From assembly GCA_003558195.1 (NCBI GenBank), contig PWMM01000050.1:1-7146 (forward strand): DNA of 7,146 bases. The letters run 5' to 3'. The DNA comes from Syntrophomonadaceae bacterium. Lineage in GTDB: Bacteria > Bacillota > Dethiobacteria > DTU022. A program made the position numbers and the translations under genes. Positions 1 through 5,997 of this stretch are shown one piece after another (position 1 is the first letter of the stretch; every line of letters begins with the position of its first letter). Below the pieces are notes generated by a model, which saw nothing but the letters and a program-made list of their open reading frames with translations, was not told the origin of the DNA and did no database searches.

Positions 1-2
1 TC

Positions 3-410
3 TTCTTCATTGGGTTGAAAAACAAACTTGATATTTCCTTTTAGCTTTTCCCGGTATTGAGCAAGGATCCTGGCTGCAACCATGAGCATGGCAGTATGAC
101 CGTCGTGACCGCAGGCATGCATTATACCATCATGTTTAGATGCATAGGGGAGACCTGTTTGTTCCTTGATCGGCAGAGCGTCCATATCAGCTCTTAAAAG
201 TAAGGTTTTCCCCTTTTCTTTTCCTTTAAGCAAACCAACCACGCCGGTTTCAGCAACTTTAGAAATTTCCAGATTGCAGTTTTTCAGATAGGAAGAAACC
301 TTATTTGAGGTCCGATATTCTTGAAAGCCCAGTTCGGGATACATATGAAAATCCCGCCTTAAAGCAATTAGTTCATTCTTTAAGCCATCCACTTTTTGTT
401 TAAGTGTCAT
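3..410 (-). CDS. M20D-family amidohydrolase / aminoacylase, N-terminal part (runs off left edge)
   Basis: This is the first 136 residues of a metal-dependent amidohydrolase of peptidase family M20, subfamily D (relatives of N-acyl-L-amino acid amidohydrolase, hippurate hydrolase and IAA-amino acid hydrolase). Family members hydrolyse N-acyl or amide bonds of amino-acid conjugates, usually in the cytoplasm. Visible motifs are RRDFHMYPELGFQE (residues 18-31), RADMDALPI (73-81), and the metal-binding block HACGHDGH (98-105), which contains the subfamily's metal-ligand Cys and His residues. The last visible residues, FQPNEE (131-136), contain the paired glutamates expected at the catalytic and metal site. 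The start ATG at 408-410 has an AAAGGTGG ribosome-binding site 9 nt upstream. The gene lies 69 bp downstream of thiD on the same strand and could be co-transcribed with it. About two thirds of a typical 390-residue protein lies outside the window. The family call is firm, but the substrate cannot be told from sequence. Confidence 0.93.
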   Translation of the reverse strand, partial: MTLKQKVDGLKNELIALRRDFHMYPELGFQEYRTSNKVSSYLKNCNLEISKVAETGVVGLLKGKEKGKTLLLRADMDALPIKEQTGLPYASKHDGIMHACGHDGHTAMLMVAARILAQYREKLKGNIKFVFQPNEE

Positions 411-479
411 AGCGGTAATCCACCTTTAATCATAACTTGGATTTCTATTATTTACTGGTCTTAAATCAGTGTTTTTAGA

Positions 480-1277
480 TCAGGACCATTCCTGGTAGAA
501 ATTCGCAAAGTGGTGAAGAGGTCCGCTACCTTTACCGATGTCAAGCCCTTCTTCCAAGGCAGTTAACAGGTATGTCCTGGCTTTTTCAACCGCTTCAGGC
601 ACAGCAGTTATCCTGGACAACATAGCAGTTATGGCAGCAGCATAAGTACAACCGCTACCGTGCGTATTTGCTACCTGCAGGCGCGGTGAAGAAAACTTAA
701 AAAACTCTTTGCCGTCATACAAAAGGTCTGTCACTTTAGAACCTGCCATATGACCGCCTTTAACAAGTACCCAGTCGGAACCATATCCATGAATAACCTT
801 AGCTGCCGTTTTCATACCATTTAAGGAATTAATTTTAATATCGGCCAGAATAGCAGCTTCATCCAGGTTAGGTGTAACAATAGCAGCCATAGGCAGCAGA
901 TCCTGCAAAAGAGCTGTAATTGCGTCTTTTTCCATTAAAGCATCGCCGGTCTGAGCTACCATGACAGGATCAACAACCAGGGGTTTGAGGTCAAATTGCC
1001 TGATTACACTTGCTACAGCACGAATAATCTCAGGGTTAGGTAGCATACCAGTTTTCAATGCATCTACCCCGATATCTTCTACAATTGCTTCCATTTGACC
1101 GGCAACAAAATCTGCCGGCAAAATGTGCACCGCGGCTACCCTGCTTGTATTCTGAGCGGTTACAGCAGTTATGGCCGAAGTCCCATATACACGAAGGGCG
1201 GCGAAGGTTTTCAAGTCTGCTTGAATTCCTGCCCCGCCGCCCGAATCAGAACCGGCTACAGTTAGCACTTTTTTCAT
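480..1277 (-). CDS. thiD: Hydroxymethylpyrimidine / phosphomethylpyrimidine kinase ThiD
   Basis: ThiD phosphorylates 4-amino-5-hydroxymethyl-2-methylpyrimidine (HMP) and then HMP phosphate, giving the pyrimidine diphosphate used by ThiE to make thiamine phosphate. It is a cytoplasmic ribokinase-like enzyme. The 265-residue length is normal. Motifs are AGSDSGGGAGIQAD (8-21), TAVTAQNT (37-44), KTGM (75-78), DPVMVAQTGDAL (103-114), VTPNLDEA (134-141), VKGGH (172-176), and NTHGSGC (204-210), the anion-hole segment with the ThiD-type Cys210. The ATG start has an AAGGTG site 7 nt upstream. It sits 76 bp after the ylbF-like gene and 69 bp before the amidohydrolase. No thiC, thiE, thiM or TPP riboswitch is nearby, so the gene may serve salvage of HMP, or the rest of the pathway is elsewhere (inference). 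A pyridoxal kinase activity is a known alternative within this fold, but the motif set favours ThiD. Confidence 0.96.
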   Translation of the reverse strand: MKKVLTVAGSDSGGGAGIQADLKTFAALRVYGTSAITAVTAQNTSRVAAVHILPADFVAGQMEAIVEDIGVDALKTGMLPNPEIIRAVASVIRQFDLKPLVVDPVMVAQTGDALMEKDAITALLQDLLPMAAIVTPNLDEAAILADIKINSLNGMKTAAKVIHGYGSDWVLVKGGHMAGSKVTDLLYDGKEFFKFSSPRLQVANTHGSGCTYAAAITAMLSRITAVPEAVEKARTYLLTALEEGLDIGKGSGPLHHFANFYQEWS

Positions 1278-1353
1278 AATTGCTCACCTTTCGAAATAAG
1301 GAAAACATTTATTGTCTCTATTCAGTCGCTTGATCCGCAACCCTCAGGTGTGC

Positions 1354-1698
1354 TTACTGTTGATTATTTTCTTCCGGTTTTATGCCTTTACTAATAGAAT
1401 TATTAACATCTTGCATCAGTTGGTTGAAAGCTTCCTGAGCCTTAGCATATGCCTGAATGGTAAGGTTAGCATCCATCTGCTGCTTAAGATCATTAAATTG
1501 CTGAATTTGTTCCTGGCTAGGCTGAACCCCTGATTGCTGTGCAAATTGAATGTTCTGTTGAAGCTCCTGTATTTTTTCAATCATCTGATTTGCTTCCGTA
1601 TTTTCCTGAACATTTTTGCTGGTTCTTTCCAGCTCTTGATAAGCATCCGTTTTAGCAATCTCATTACCCAGTTCTTTTGCTTTCTTTTCTACTTCCAT
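1354..1698 (-). CDS. YlbF/YmcA-family (Com_YlbF, former DUF964) small helical regulator
   Basis: A 114-residue, almost wholly alpha-helical, highly charged protein rich in Gln, Glu, Asn and Lys. It has the layout of the Com_YlbF family: an N-terminal helix (KKAKELGNEIAKTDAYQELE, residues 5-24), a central helical hairpin, and a C-terminal helix beginning near AYAKAQEAFNQLMQDVN (83-99), followed by a short polar tail. In Bacillus subtilis, YlbF and YmcA with YaaT form a complex that acts on RNase Y-dependent mRNA processing and supports sporulation, competence and biofilm formation. Whether this copy does the same is inference. It contains no cysteine at all, so it cannot supply ligands for the iron-sulphur clusters reported in the B. 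subtilis complex. It may be closer to YheA-type members. The start ATG has a perfect AGGAGG (1709-1714) 10 nt upstream. It lies between the baeRF gene (147 bp gap) and thiD (76 bp gap), all co-directional. Confidence 0.85.
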   Translation of the reverse strand: MEVEKKAKELGNEIAKTDAYQELERTSKNVQENTEANQMIEKIQELQQNIQFAQQSGVQPSQEQIQQFNDLKQQMDANLTIQAYAKAQEAFNQLMQDVNNSISKGIKPEENNQQ

Positions 1699-1845
1699 TA
1701 ATAAGAAACCTCCTAATCTAAAATCAACTCTGTTTAACTCAGATCTTACATTAAGCTTAACCCTTCTTGATAAGCTGTTAGAATCCCTTCTTCAATAAAA
1801 ATAAAAATCGCCTTTTTCAAATATTGCTCAGACATGCATACCTTA

Positions 1846-3003
1846 TTACCAGCGGTATACAGCACAAACCGGACCTTGATCAGGCATTTGTTCTTTATTC
1901 ACGGCATAAACATTACCGTTGTTCAAAAAAGTTTCCGCCACTGCCAGGTCAATAAGGTCTTCGTTGCCGGAAATAGGGCCTTCACTGATTTTAACAGTCT
2001 CACTTTCAGGATCATAAAGCCCCCATTGCTGAAAACCCGGGACCACGAATAGATCACTGATTCGACCATGGAAAGAAGCTGGAACAATTTCAGAAATAGT
2101 ATTCGCTGTTTTACCCGTGCCAGCAAGCTCCTGGTAGCGAGCTTTCGCTTCCAGCCTTTTTTGATCAAAGTAGTGCTTAACTATCTCCCAGGCTTGAGCG
2201 TGTAAATCCTGAGCACTGGCCTGTTCAGGGTTGCCTTTGATTGTCTTATCAAATAATAGCGAAAACTTGCTTATTTCTTTGTATACTGAAGCCAGGTGAT
2301 CAACACAGGCCAGTACAAGTGGCGCTGCGGTTTGATTTAATTTATCTTGCAGCTCTCGATCAATAAAGCGAAAATATTTAAGCAATCTTTCCTTCTGAAC
2401 GCTGTCTATTTCACCACCATGGCCAAAATAAATTGCAGAACGAACATCACCGGTTGTAGGAGCCCTGGTATGAAATTGCAGGTACTGTTCGGGTAGCTCA
2501 CCGGCAAACCTGTCTTCAAATTTCTCAATAATCTCACTGAGATCAATCTCTTCCACCTGAACACTGGTCCCGCGGAATAAACGAGCATCCTTCTGGCTCA
2601 AGGCAAGCACATAGAATTGTCCATCTGATGCCAGCAGGCTAAAGAGCGGCTTGATGTGAAAACTGCTCCTAACAACAGCCAGTTCCTCAAATTCAACCGG
2701 CAGCCTGTAATAAGTACTGTAAACAGGTGAGAGAAAATATGCAAACCCTGTACTTTGATTGGCCCAAAAATAACTATCATCAATGAGCTTTTTTGCAGGC
2801 TCCATTATTCTTTTTAATTCCTGGCTATTTTGACCCGTTGTTTCAAATTGCTTCTCTGCCCGGTTTAACAAATTTTTAAAGCGAATTGAATTTTCTTTTG
2901 CTTTTTCTCTTCCTTTTTGAGTGGGCATATAAATCGAAAGGCAATGGCCCTTTCCTCTCTGATTCACCAGCTGATTAATATCATCTCGGCTTAGTAGTTC
3001 CAT
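1846..3003 (-). CDS. Bacterial archaeo-eukaryotic release factor (baeRF) family protein
   Basis: A 385-residue protein resembling the baeRF group, bacterial homologues of aRF1/eRF1 and Pelota that are proposed to act in ribosome rescue or translational stress. Recognisable parts are an N-terminal segment LSRDDINQLVN...CLSIYMPTQKG (4-30) followed by a basic helix containing RFKNLLNRAE (41-50). The middle region has an RLFRG turn (141-145), then GHGGEID (194-200) and a helix KERLLKYFRFIDREL (204-218). The C-terminal domain contains ASFHGRISDLFV (309-320), WGLYDPE (327-333), NGNVYAV (362-368) and a MP..GPVCAVYRW end (373-385), typical of the family's eL30-like third domain. No GGQ tripeptide is present. 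I chose the start at 3003 because a GGGGG Shine-Dalgarno lies 7 nt before it; the frame stays open to an ATG at 3048, but that start has no good site. A TTGACA promoter box lies upstream. The family is fairly secure, the exact subfamily is not, and the function is inference. Confidence 0.8.
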   Translation of the reverse strand: MELLSRDDINQLVNQRGKGHCLSIYMPTQKGREKAKENSIRFKNLLNRAEKQFETTGQNSQELKRIMEPAKKLIDDSYFWANQSTGFAYFLSPVYSTYYRLPVEFEELAVVRSSFHIKPLFSLLASDGQFYVLALSQKDARLFRGTSVQVEEIDLSEIIEKFEDRFAGELPEQYLQFHTRAPTTGDVRSAIYFGHGGEIDSVQKERLLKYFRFIDRELQDKLNQTAAPLVLACVDHLASVYKEISKFSLLFDKTIKGNPEQASAQDLHAQAWEIVKHYFDQKRLEAKARYQELAGTGKTANTISEIVPASFHGRISDLFVVPGFQQWGLYDPESETVKISEGPISGNEDLIDLAVAETFLNNGNVYAVNKEQMPDQGPVCAVYRW

Positions 3004-3010
3004 ATAACTT

Positions 3011-3015
3011 CCCCC
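3011..3015 (-). promoter_or_regulatory. Shine-Dalgarno site fixing the baeRF start
   Basis: The minus strand reads AAAGGGGG here, 7 nt before the ATG at 3001-3003. This spacing favours that ATG over the upstream in-frame ATG at 3046-3048, which would place this site inside the coding sequence. Confidence 0.7.
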
Positions 3016-3026
3016 TTTATATTTAT

Positions 3027-3055
3027 ATTGTGGGTGTAAAATAGCCATATGTCAA
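3027..3055 (-). promoter_or_regulatory. Candidate sigma-A promoter of the baeRF gene
   Basis: On the minus strand a perfect TTGACA -35 box (3050-3055) is followed after 17 bp by CACAAT (3027-3032, four of six matches to TATAAT). It lies in the 105-bp gap after the PurL-like gene and just upstream of the baeRF Shine-Dalgarno. The upstream ATG at 3048 would fall inside this promoter, which also argues against that start. Confidence 0.45.
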
Positions 3056-3108
3056 ACCGGTCACATTTCCCATCATAGAATGATTACCAATACATTCATT
3101 CTTATCAA

Positions 3109-4200
3109 TCAGCTAATTAAACCCGATGGAGGCTTATGAGGTATACGAGCAACATTCTTTTCACCGTACTTGAAAATTGCTTCCTTGGAGGAAGTAATTT
3201 CCCCGATATCTGCCACAGCTACATTTTTAGAATTAGCCACAGCAATTACGGCTGCTGCATCTTCTGGGGCCACCTGAAAAACCATCCGGGCCTGAGTTTC
3301 ACAAATCAATATTTCTTCAGGACTTAAACCCGCTTTTTTTACAGGTACCAGGCTTAGGTCAACTTCCGCCCCCAGGCCGCCAAAGCGCACTGATTCACTG
3401 ATTGCAGCTCCAATCCCGGCGGCCCCTAAATCAGAGCAGGCTTTTATTGCGCCAGTTTCTATAGCAGCCAGGGCCGCCTCCATGGTTTGCTTTTCTTCTT
3501 TAAACAAAGCTAATGCCGGTCGCATTGTATCCACCAGGCCCGCCCGGTAAAGGGTATCATTGCCGTCATCACTGGTTTCTCCAAGTAAAATTAAGCGGTC
3601 ACCAGGGCTTTTAGCAGGCTTTGTAAGGGGCTTTTCAACAACCATGCGGCCAATAACTGCTGTAACTACCGCCGGTACTATATCACTAAAAGAGGTAGAA
3701 AGACCACCGCCTACCACAAATACCCCCATTTCTTTGCACATATCATGAATTCCTTTAACAATCAGGTTAATCCTCTCTCCGCTGGTCATAGTCTCACATT
3801 GACCACAAGTGCAATGCCCCTTAAAACCGCAGGGACCAACAATTACTTCTTCATCAGGTGGCCTGGTGCCAATAAAATCAAGTAAAAACAGAGGTCGGCC
3901 TCCCATAGCCACCACATCCCGCATTGCACCTCCAGCCCCCGTTGCTGCACTGTCGTAAGGTCTTGGCACACAGGGAGAGCAGTGACTTTCCATTTTTCCT
4001 ACGATCAGCCCTTCATCACCGGGCATCTTAAAAACAGCAGCATCATCATTAGCTTCAGGCCCGATTAATAATGTTCCCGGCGATTTTTTGCCAACAATTT
4101 GGTTTAACCTTTTAAACATCTCAAAGTCAATTACTTGATCGATATTATGATGTAAATGAACAAAAAGGCCGTGCATTAAAGCTTTTTCCACGGTATTCAT
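3109..4200 (-). CDS. Half-length PurL-like / AIR synthase-related (PurM-fold ATP-binding) protein with extra cysteines
   Basis: A 363-residue protein of the PurM/PurL/SelD/HypE/ThiL ATP-binding superfamily, whose members activate a carbonyl or carboxyl oxygen, or selenide, with ATP. Motif by motif it follows PurL (FGAM synthase) more than PurM: NDDAAVF (51-57), ESHCSPCVPRPY (71-82) where PurL has ESHNHPS, AATGAGGAMRDVVAMGGRPL (85-104), VVGGG (162-166), SDDGNDT (210-216), DLGAAGIGAAISE (257-269), GGLGAEVDLSLVP (274-286) and ETQARM (301-306). The N-terminal PurM-like domain spans roughly 45-187 and the C-terminal domain 198-340. Length is about half that of PurL, with no duplicated half. Two unusual Cys clusters stand out: H73-C74-x2-C77 and C124-x5-C130-x-C132-x2-C135. 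No purine genes are near, so a purine role is doubtful and the reaction is unknown. The ATG start has GGAGGTG 7 nt upstream and a likely promoter. The stop is TGA at 3109-3111. Confidence 0.82.
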   Translation of the reverse strand: MNTVEKALMHGLFVHLHHNIDQVIDFEMFKRLNQIVGKKSPGTLLIGPEANDDAAVFKMPGDEGLIVGKMESHCSPCVPRPYDSAATGAGGAMRDVVAMGGRPLFLLDFIGTRPPDEEVIVGPCGFKGHCTCGQCETMTSGERINLIVKGIHDMCKEMGVFVVGGGLSTSFSDIVPAVVTAVIGRMVVEKPLTKPAKSPGDRLILLGETSDDGNDTLYRAGLVDTMRPALALFKEEKQTMEAALAAIETGAIKACSDLGAAGIGAAISESVRFGGLGAEVDLSLVPVKKAGLSPEEILICETQARMVFQVAPEDAAAVIAVANSKNVAVADIGEITSSKEAIFKYGEKNVARIPHKPPSGLIS

Positions 4201-4235
4201 TCTTAAGCACCTCCATATTAAGACTTCTTAAAAAC

Positions 4236-4263
4236 ATTATAAACTACCGTACTCCAAAAACAA
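4236..4263 (-). promoter_or_regulatory. Candidate sigma-A promoter of the PurL-like gene
   Basis: On the minus strand a perfect TATAAT -10 box (4236-4241) is preceded, after a 16-bp spacer, by TTGTTT (4258-4263), a weak -35 box with three of six matches. It points into the PurL-like gene, and its predicted transcript start falls shortly before the GGAGGTG site at 4208-4214. The perfect -10 is the main support. Confidence 0.45.
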
Positions 4264-4394
4264 TAGAAAAGGGAAAGAGCGTTCAAAACCAAAGTATAAC
4301 TATTCATGTTTAAAATTTTATCGCTAGGTAAGGCTTTATGAATGACCGGTAACGAAACCAATCCTGCCTGCTAGGTTTTTAGCACTTTTATAAA

Positions 4395-4614
4395 ATGCTA
4401 AATGCAGTTGAAACAATTAATAAAAAGTGCTTTGAAACAAGAAAAACCCAGCCAGCGTTAGCGAAGAGCCAGGTTTTAAGAGATCGAGCAGAAGCATGTC
4501 CTTGAGTTGAGTAAAAAGTTAGGCTTGATTCTGGAAAAAACAGATATTGTAAACATTGATCATGAGAATGACGGTGATGCCGCATGGGCCCAGCCAGACT
4601 TTTTACAGACATAA
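4395..4614 (+). pseudogene. Possible frameshifted gene remnant, unrecognised
   Basis: Two overlapping plus-strand frames together read like one soluble, charged protein. Frame one opens at ATG 4395 (MLNAVETINKKCFETRK...) and stops at TGA 4503-4505. A second frame, open from 4480 to TAA 4612-4614, continues with EQKHVLELSKKLGLILEKTD and ends with AWAQPDFLQT. Joining them near 4488-4494 would give about 73 residues. The amino-acid balance and even codon use in both pieces look more like former coding sequence than random AT-rich DNA. No Shine-Dalgarno precedes the ATG and I do not recognise the protein, so this is tentative. It could equally be a chance open frame. Confidence 0.25.
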
Positions 4615-4923
4615 TTGGACTTGACCTCGTAGCTGCAATTTTTCAGTTGTAATTGCGTTAATTATATCTTAGACTATAAACAAATATATATTTTATTTAA
4701 ACTTAAGTTGCGCAATTTCGCATATTTTTGAGCAGGTAATTGTTCTGTTTGGAAGAACTGAAGAAGAAGGAATTGTTAATCTTATTGTTTACCAATTACC
4801 TTTCTAGCCAGTGGTATCCAACAACTGCCATTTAAAGCAGCACTAAAAACTACTATTTAATTTCAGAACACATCTTGTAATGATCACACTTATATGGGAA
4901 ATATTGGTATATTAGCATAGCGC

Positions 4924-4951
4924 TTGAAAACGCTGTAGTGATTTTTATGAT
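4924..4951 (+). promoter_or_regulatory. Strong-looking sigma-A promoter of the PAS gene
   Basis: TTGAAA (4924-4929, five of six matches to TTGACA) is followed after 16 bp by TATGAT (4946-4951, five of six matches to TATAAT). The predicted transcript start, around 4958, would leave a very short leader of about 20 nt before the translation start, with the Shine-Dalgarno at 4964-4969 inside it. Confidence 0.6.
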
Positions 4952-4963
4952 AGAGAGCCCTTC

Positions 4964-4969
4964 AGGAGG
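4964..4969 (+). promoter_or_regulatory. Perfect Shine-Dalgarno that points to a CTG start
   Basis: AGGAGG is followed by 8 nt and then the in-frame codon CTG at 4978-4980. The GTG at 4969-4971 overlaps the Shine-Dalgarno itself and so cannot be the start it serves. The first in-frame ATG (5005-5007) is 35 nt away, too far for this site. Confidence 0.6.
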
Positions 4970-4977
4970 TGAGAAGC

Positions 4978-5658
4978 CTGCCACAAAAAATATTTCAAAA
5001 TTCCATGTTAGTAAAACACCTTCCTGTTGGCTATGCTAATCACCAGATTTTAGTTGATGAAGAAGGTGAACCTGTAGATTCAATAATTATTGAAGTAAAT
5101 CAGTCTTTTGAAGATATAACCGGTTTGAATACAAAAGCGGTTGTTGGAAAGAAAGCAACAGAACTTCATGCCATTTTTAAAGATCCAGTTTTTGAGCGGA
5201 TTTGTGAGCACGGTCGTAATACTTTGCTTAAAAGAAGCAACAATTTTGAGCACTATTTTAAAAAAGAACGAACCTACTGCTCGATTAGAATTGTTAAAAG
5301 CGAGCCCGGTTACTTCTCCACCTTTTACACTGACATTACTGAAAAAAAAACTCTGCAAGAACAGAATAACTTTGAACTGCTTTTTCGTAACAACCCCGCT
5401 TTGATGGCTCTCACTACCCTTCCTGATCGCCGGTTCGTTGCAGTAAATGATGCATTTTTAAAAACTCTTGGCTATACAAAAGAAGAAATCACTGGCAAAA
5501 GTTCTCAAGAACTGGGCATTTTTGCAAACCCTGCACAGATAGAAATTGTAGCTAAACAAATAAAGGAAAAATCCAAGGTGGAAGATTTTGAAATACAGGT
5601 GCGCTGTAAAGACGGCACTCTCCTGGATGGAATTTTTTTCCGGGCAAGTGTTCATTAA
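4978..5658 (+). CDS. Tandem PAS-domain sensor protein, truncated 5' part of a broken PAS-HD-GYP gene
   Basis: This frame encodes about 226 residues holding two PAS sensor domains and no output domain. PAS1 (about 11-125) begins LVKHLPVGYANHQILVDEEG and ends at the usual TDITEKK linker. PAS2 (about 133-226) contains FRNNPALMAL, FVAVNDAFLKTLGYTKEEI and RCKDGTLLDGIF, then ends early in RASVH. In relatives, PAS2 continues with a SGE/SGQ-type strand and a DITERK end before an output domain. Removing one T from the T7 run at 5633-5639 restores IFSGQVF, so the frame has probably slipped there. Sequence directly downstream encodes only the C-terminal half of an HD-GYP domain. Promoter and Shine-Dalgarno are intact, so a PAS-only protein could still be made. 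The start is taken as CTG 4978 from Shine-Dalgarno spacing; GTG 4969 and ATG 5005 are alternatives. PAS ligand unknown. Confidence 0.75.
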   Translation: MPQKIFQNSMLVKHLPVGYANHQILVDEEGEPVDSIIIEVNQSFEDITGLNTKAVVGKKATELHAIFKDPVFERICEHGRNTLLKRSNNFEHYFKKERTYCSIRIVKSEPGYFSTFYTDITEKKTLQEQNNFELLFRNNPALMALTTLPDRRFVAVNDAFLKTLGYTKEEITGKSSQELGIFANPAQIEIVAKQIKEKSKVEDFEIQVRCKDGTLLDGIFFRASVH

Positions 5659-5972
5659 TAGCTGAAGAAATCCTCTGTCATCATGAAAACTGGGACGGAA
5701 CAGGTTATCCTCAGGGTTTGAAAGGCAGAATGATCCCGTTGCTGACCAGGATCATGGCTGTAGCTGATGCTTTCGAAGTTATGACCAGCGGCAGGCCCTT
5801 TAAAAAAGCCCTGTCCAGGTTAGAAGCTCTCAACGAACTTCAAAAAAATGCAGGTAAACAGTTTGATCCTGTACTGGTAGAACTTTTTGTTAAAATTTTC
5901 TATGAAGGACAGATCATTACCACAACAGAGAAAAAAGATAGATACAGGTTGTGGATCAAAAACGATTCTTGA
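5655..5972 (+). pseudogene. HD-GYP c-di-GMP phosphodiesterase remnant (C-terminal half only)
   Basis: This frame reads LIAEEILCHHENWDGTGYP, then GLKGRMIPLLTRIMAVADAF, MTSGRPFKKALS and GKQFDP. These are the second-half signatures of HD-GYP domains, which hydrolyse cyclic di-GMP: the HHExxDGxGYP block, the VADAFxxMTS block and the final QFDP. The first half of the domain, which carries the initial His and the HD metal ligands, is absent. The frame also differs from the PAS frame just upstream. In intact relatives the order is PAS, PAS, full HD-GYP on one chain, so an internal deletion of roughly a hundred codons or more is inferred. The junction lies close to 5650-5663. An in-frame TTG at 5718 gives an 84-residue piece but has no Shine-Dalgarno. 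The frame ends at TGA 5970-5972, directly before the next gene's ribosome-binding site. Phosphodiesterase activity is not expected. Confidence 0.8.
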
Positions 5973-5979
5973 TAAACAT

Positions 5980-5986
5980 GAGGTGA
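5980..5986 (+). promoter_or_regulatory. Shine-Dalgarno of the Xre/MmyB-type regulator
   Basis: GAGGTGA lies 7 nt after the HD-GYP stop. It is at optimal distance from an in-frame ATA (5992-5994) and somewhat far (11 nt from its last base) from the first conventional start, TTG at 5998-6000. The overlapping GTG at 5983-5985 is part of the site and is unlikely to be its own start. Confidence 0.55.
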
Positions 5987-5997
5987 CTTATATAAAC

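Larger units (their letters stand above)
4201..4963. other. Long intergenic region between divergent units, no intact gene
   Basis: About 770 bp separates the minus-strand PurL-like gene from the plus-strand PAS gene. It contains the two outward-facing promoters at its ends, a possible two-frame gene remnant (4395-4614), and a strongly AT-rich centre at about 4656-4730. Short inverted repeats are present but are no longer than chance would give in such DNA. I recognise no tRNA, riboswitch or insertion-sequence end. The longest minus-strand frame here (4388-4612) has no ribosome-binding site and no recognisable protein features. Confidence 0.6.

Noticed and set aside
1278..1353. Possible TPP riboswitch upstream of thiD
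   Set aside because: The 76-bp gap is too short and lacks the conserved thi-box blocks.
1754..1776. Hairpin AGCTTA / TAAGCT between the baeRF and ylbF-like genes, considered as terminator
   Set aside because: Six weak base pairs, an 11-nt loop and no following T-run on the minus strand.
3004..3048. 15-residue N-terminal extension of the baeRF protein
   Set aside because: It contains the GGGGG Shine-Dalgarno and the -10 region of the candidate promoter, and its ATG has no suitable ribosome-binding site.
4218..4307. Small minus-strand frame encoding 29 hydrophobic residues just before the PurL-like gene
   Set aside because: No ribosome-binding site, and it overlaps the candidate promoter of the PurL-like gene. 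Hydrophobic peptides are expected from T-rich DNA.
4381..4431. 9-bp inverted repeat AGCACTTTT / AAAAGTGCT
   Set aside because: Low-complexity arms, a 33-nt loop and chance-level frequency; no terminator T-run placed correctly.
4388..4612. 74-codon minus-strand open frame in the intergenic region
   Set aside because: No Shine-Dalgarno and no recognisable motif. The plus strand of the same stretch looks more protein-like.
4734..4801. Perfect 9-bp inverted repeat (AGGTAATTG / CAATTACCT) with a 50-nt interior containing a 5-bp hairpin
   Set aside because: About one such match is expected by chance in a region of this size, and no T-run or operator family is recognisable.
5887..5997. N-terminal extension of the Xre/MmyB regulator from ATG 5887
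   Set aside because: It overlaps the HD-GYP remnant in another frame, has no Shine-Dalgarno and no domain, and the real site lies at 5980-5986.
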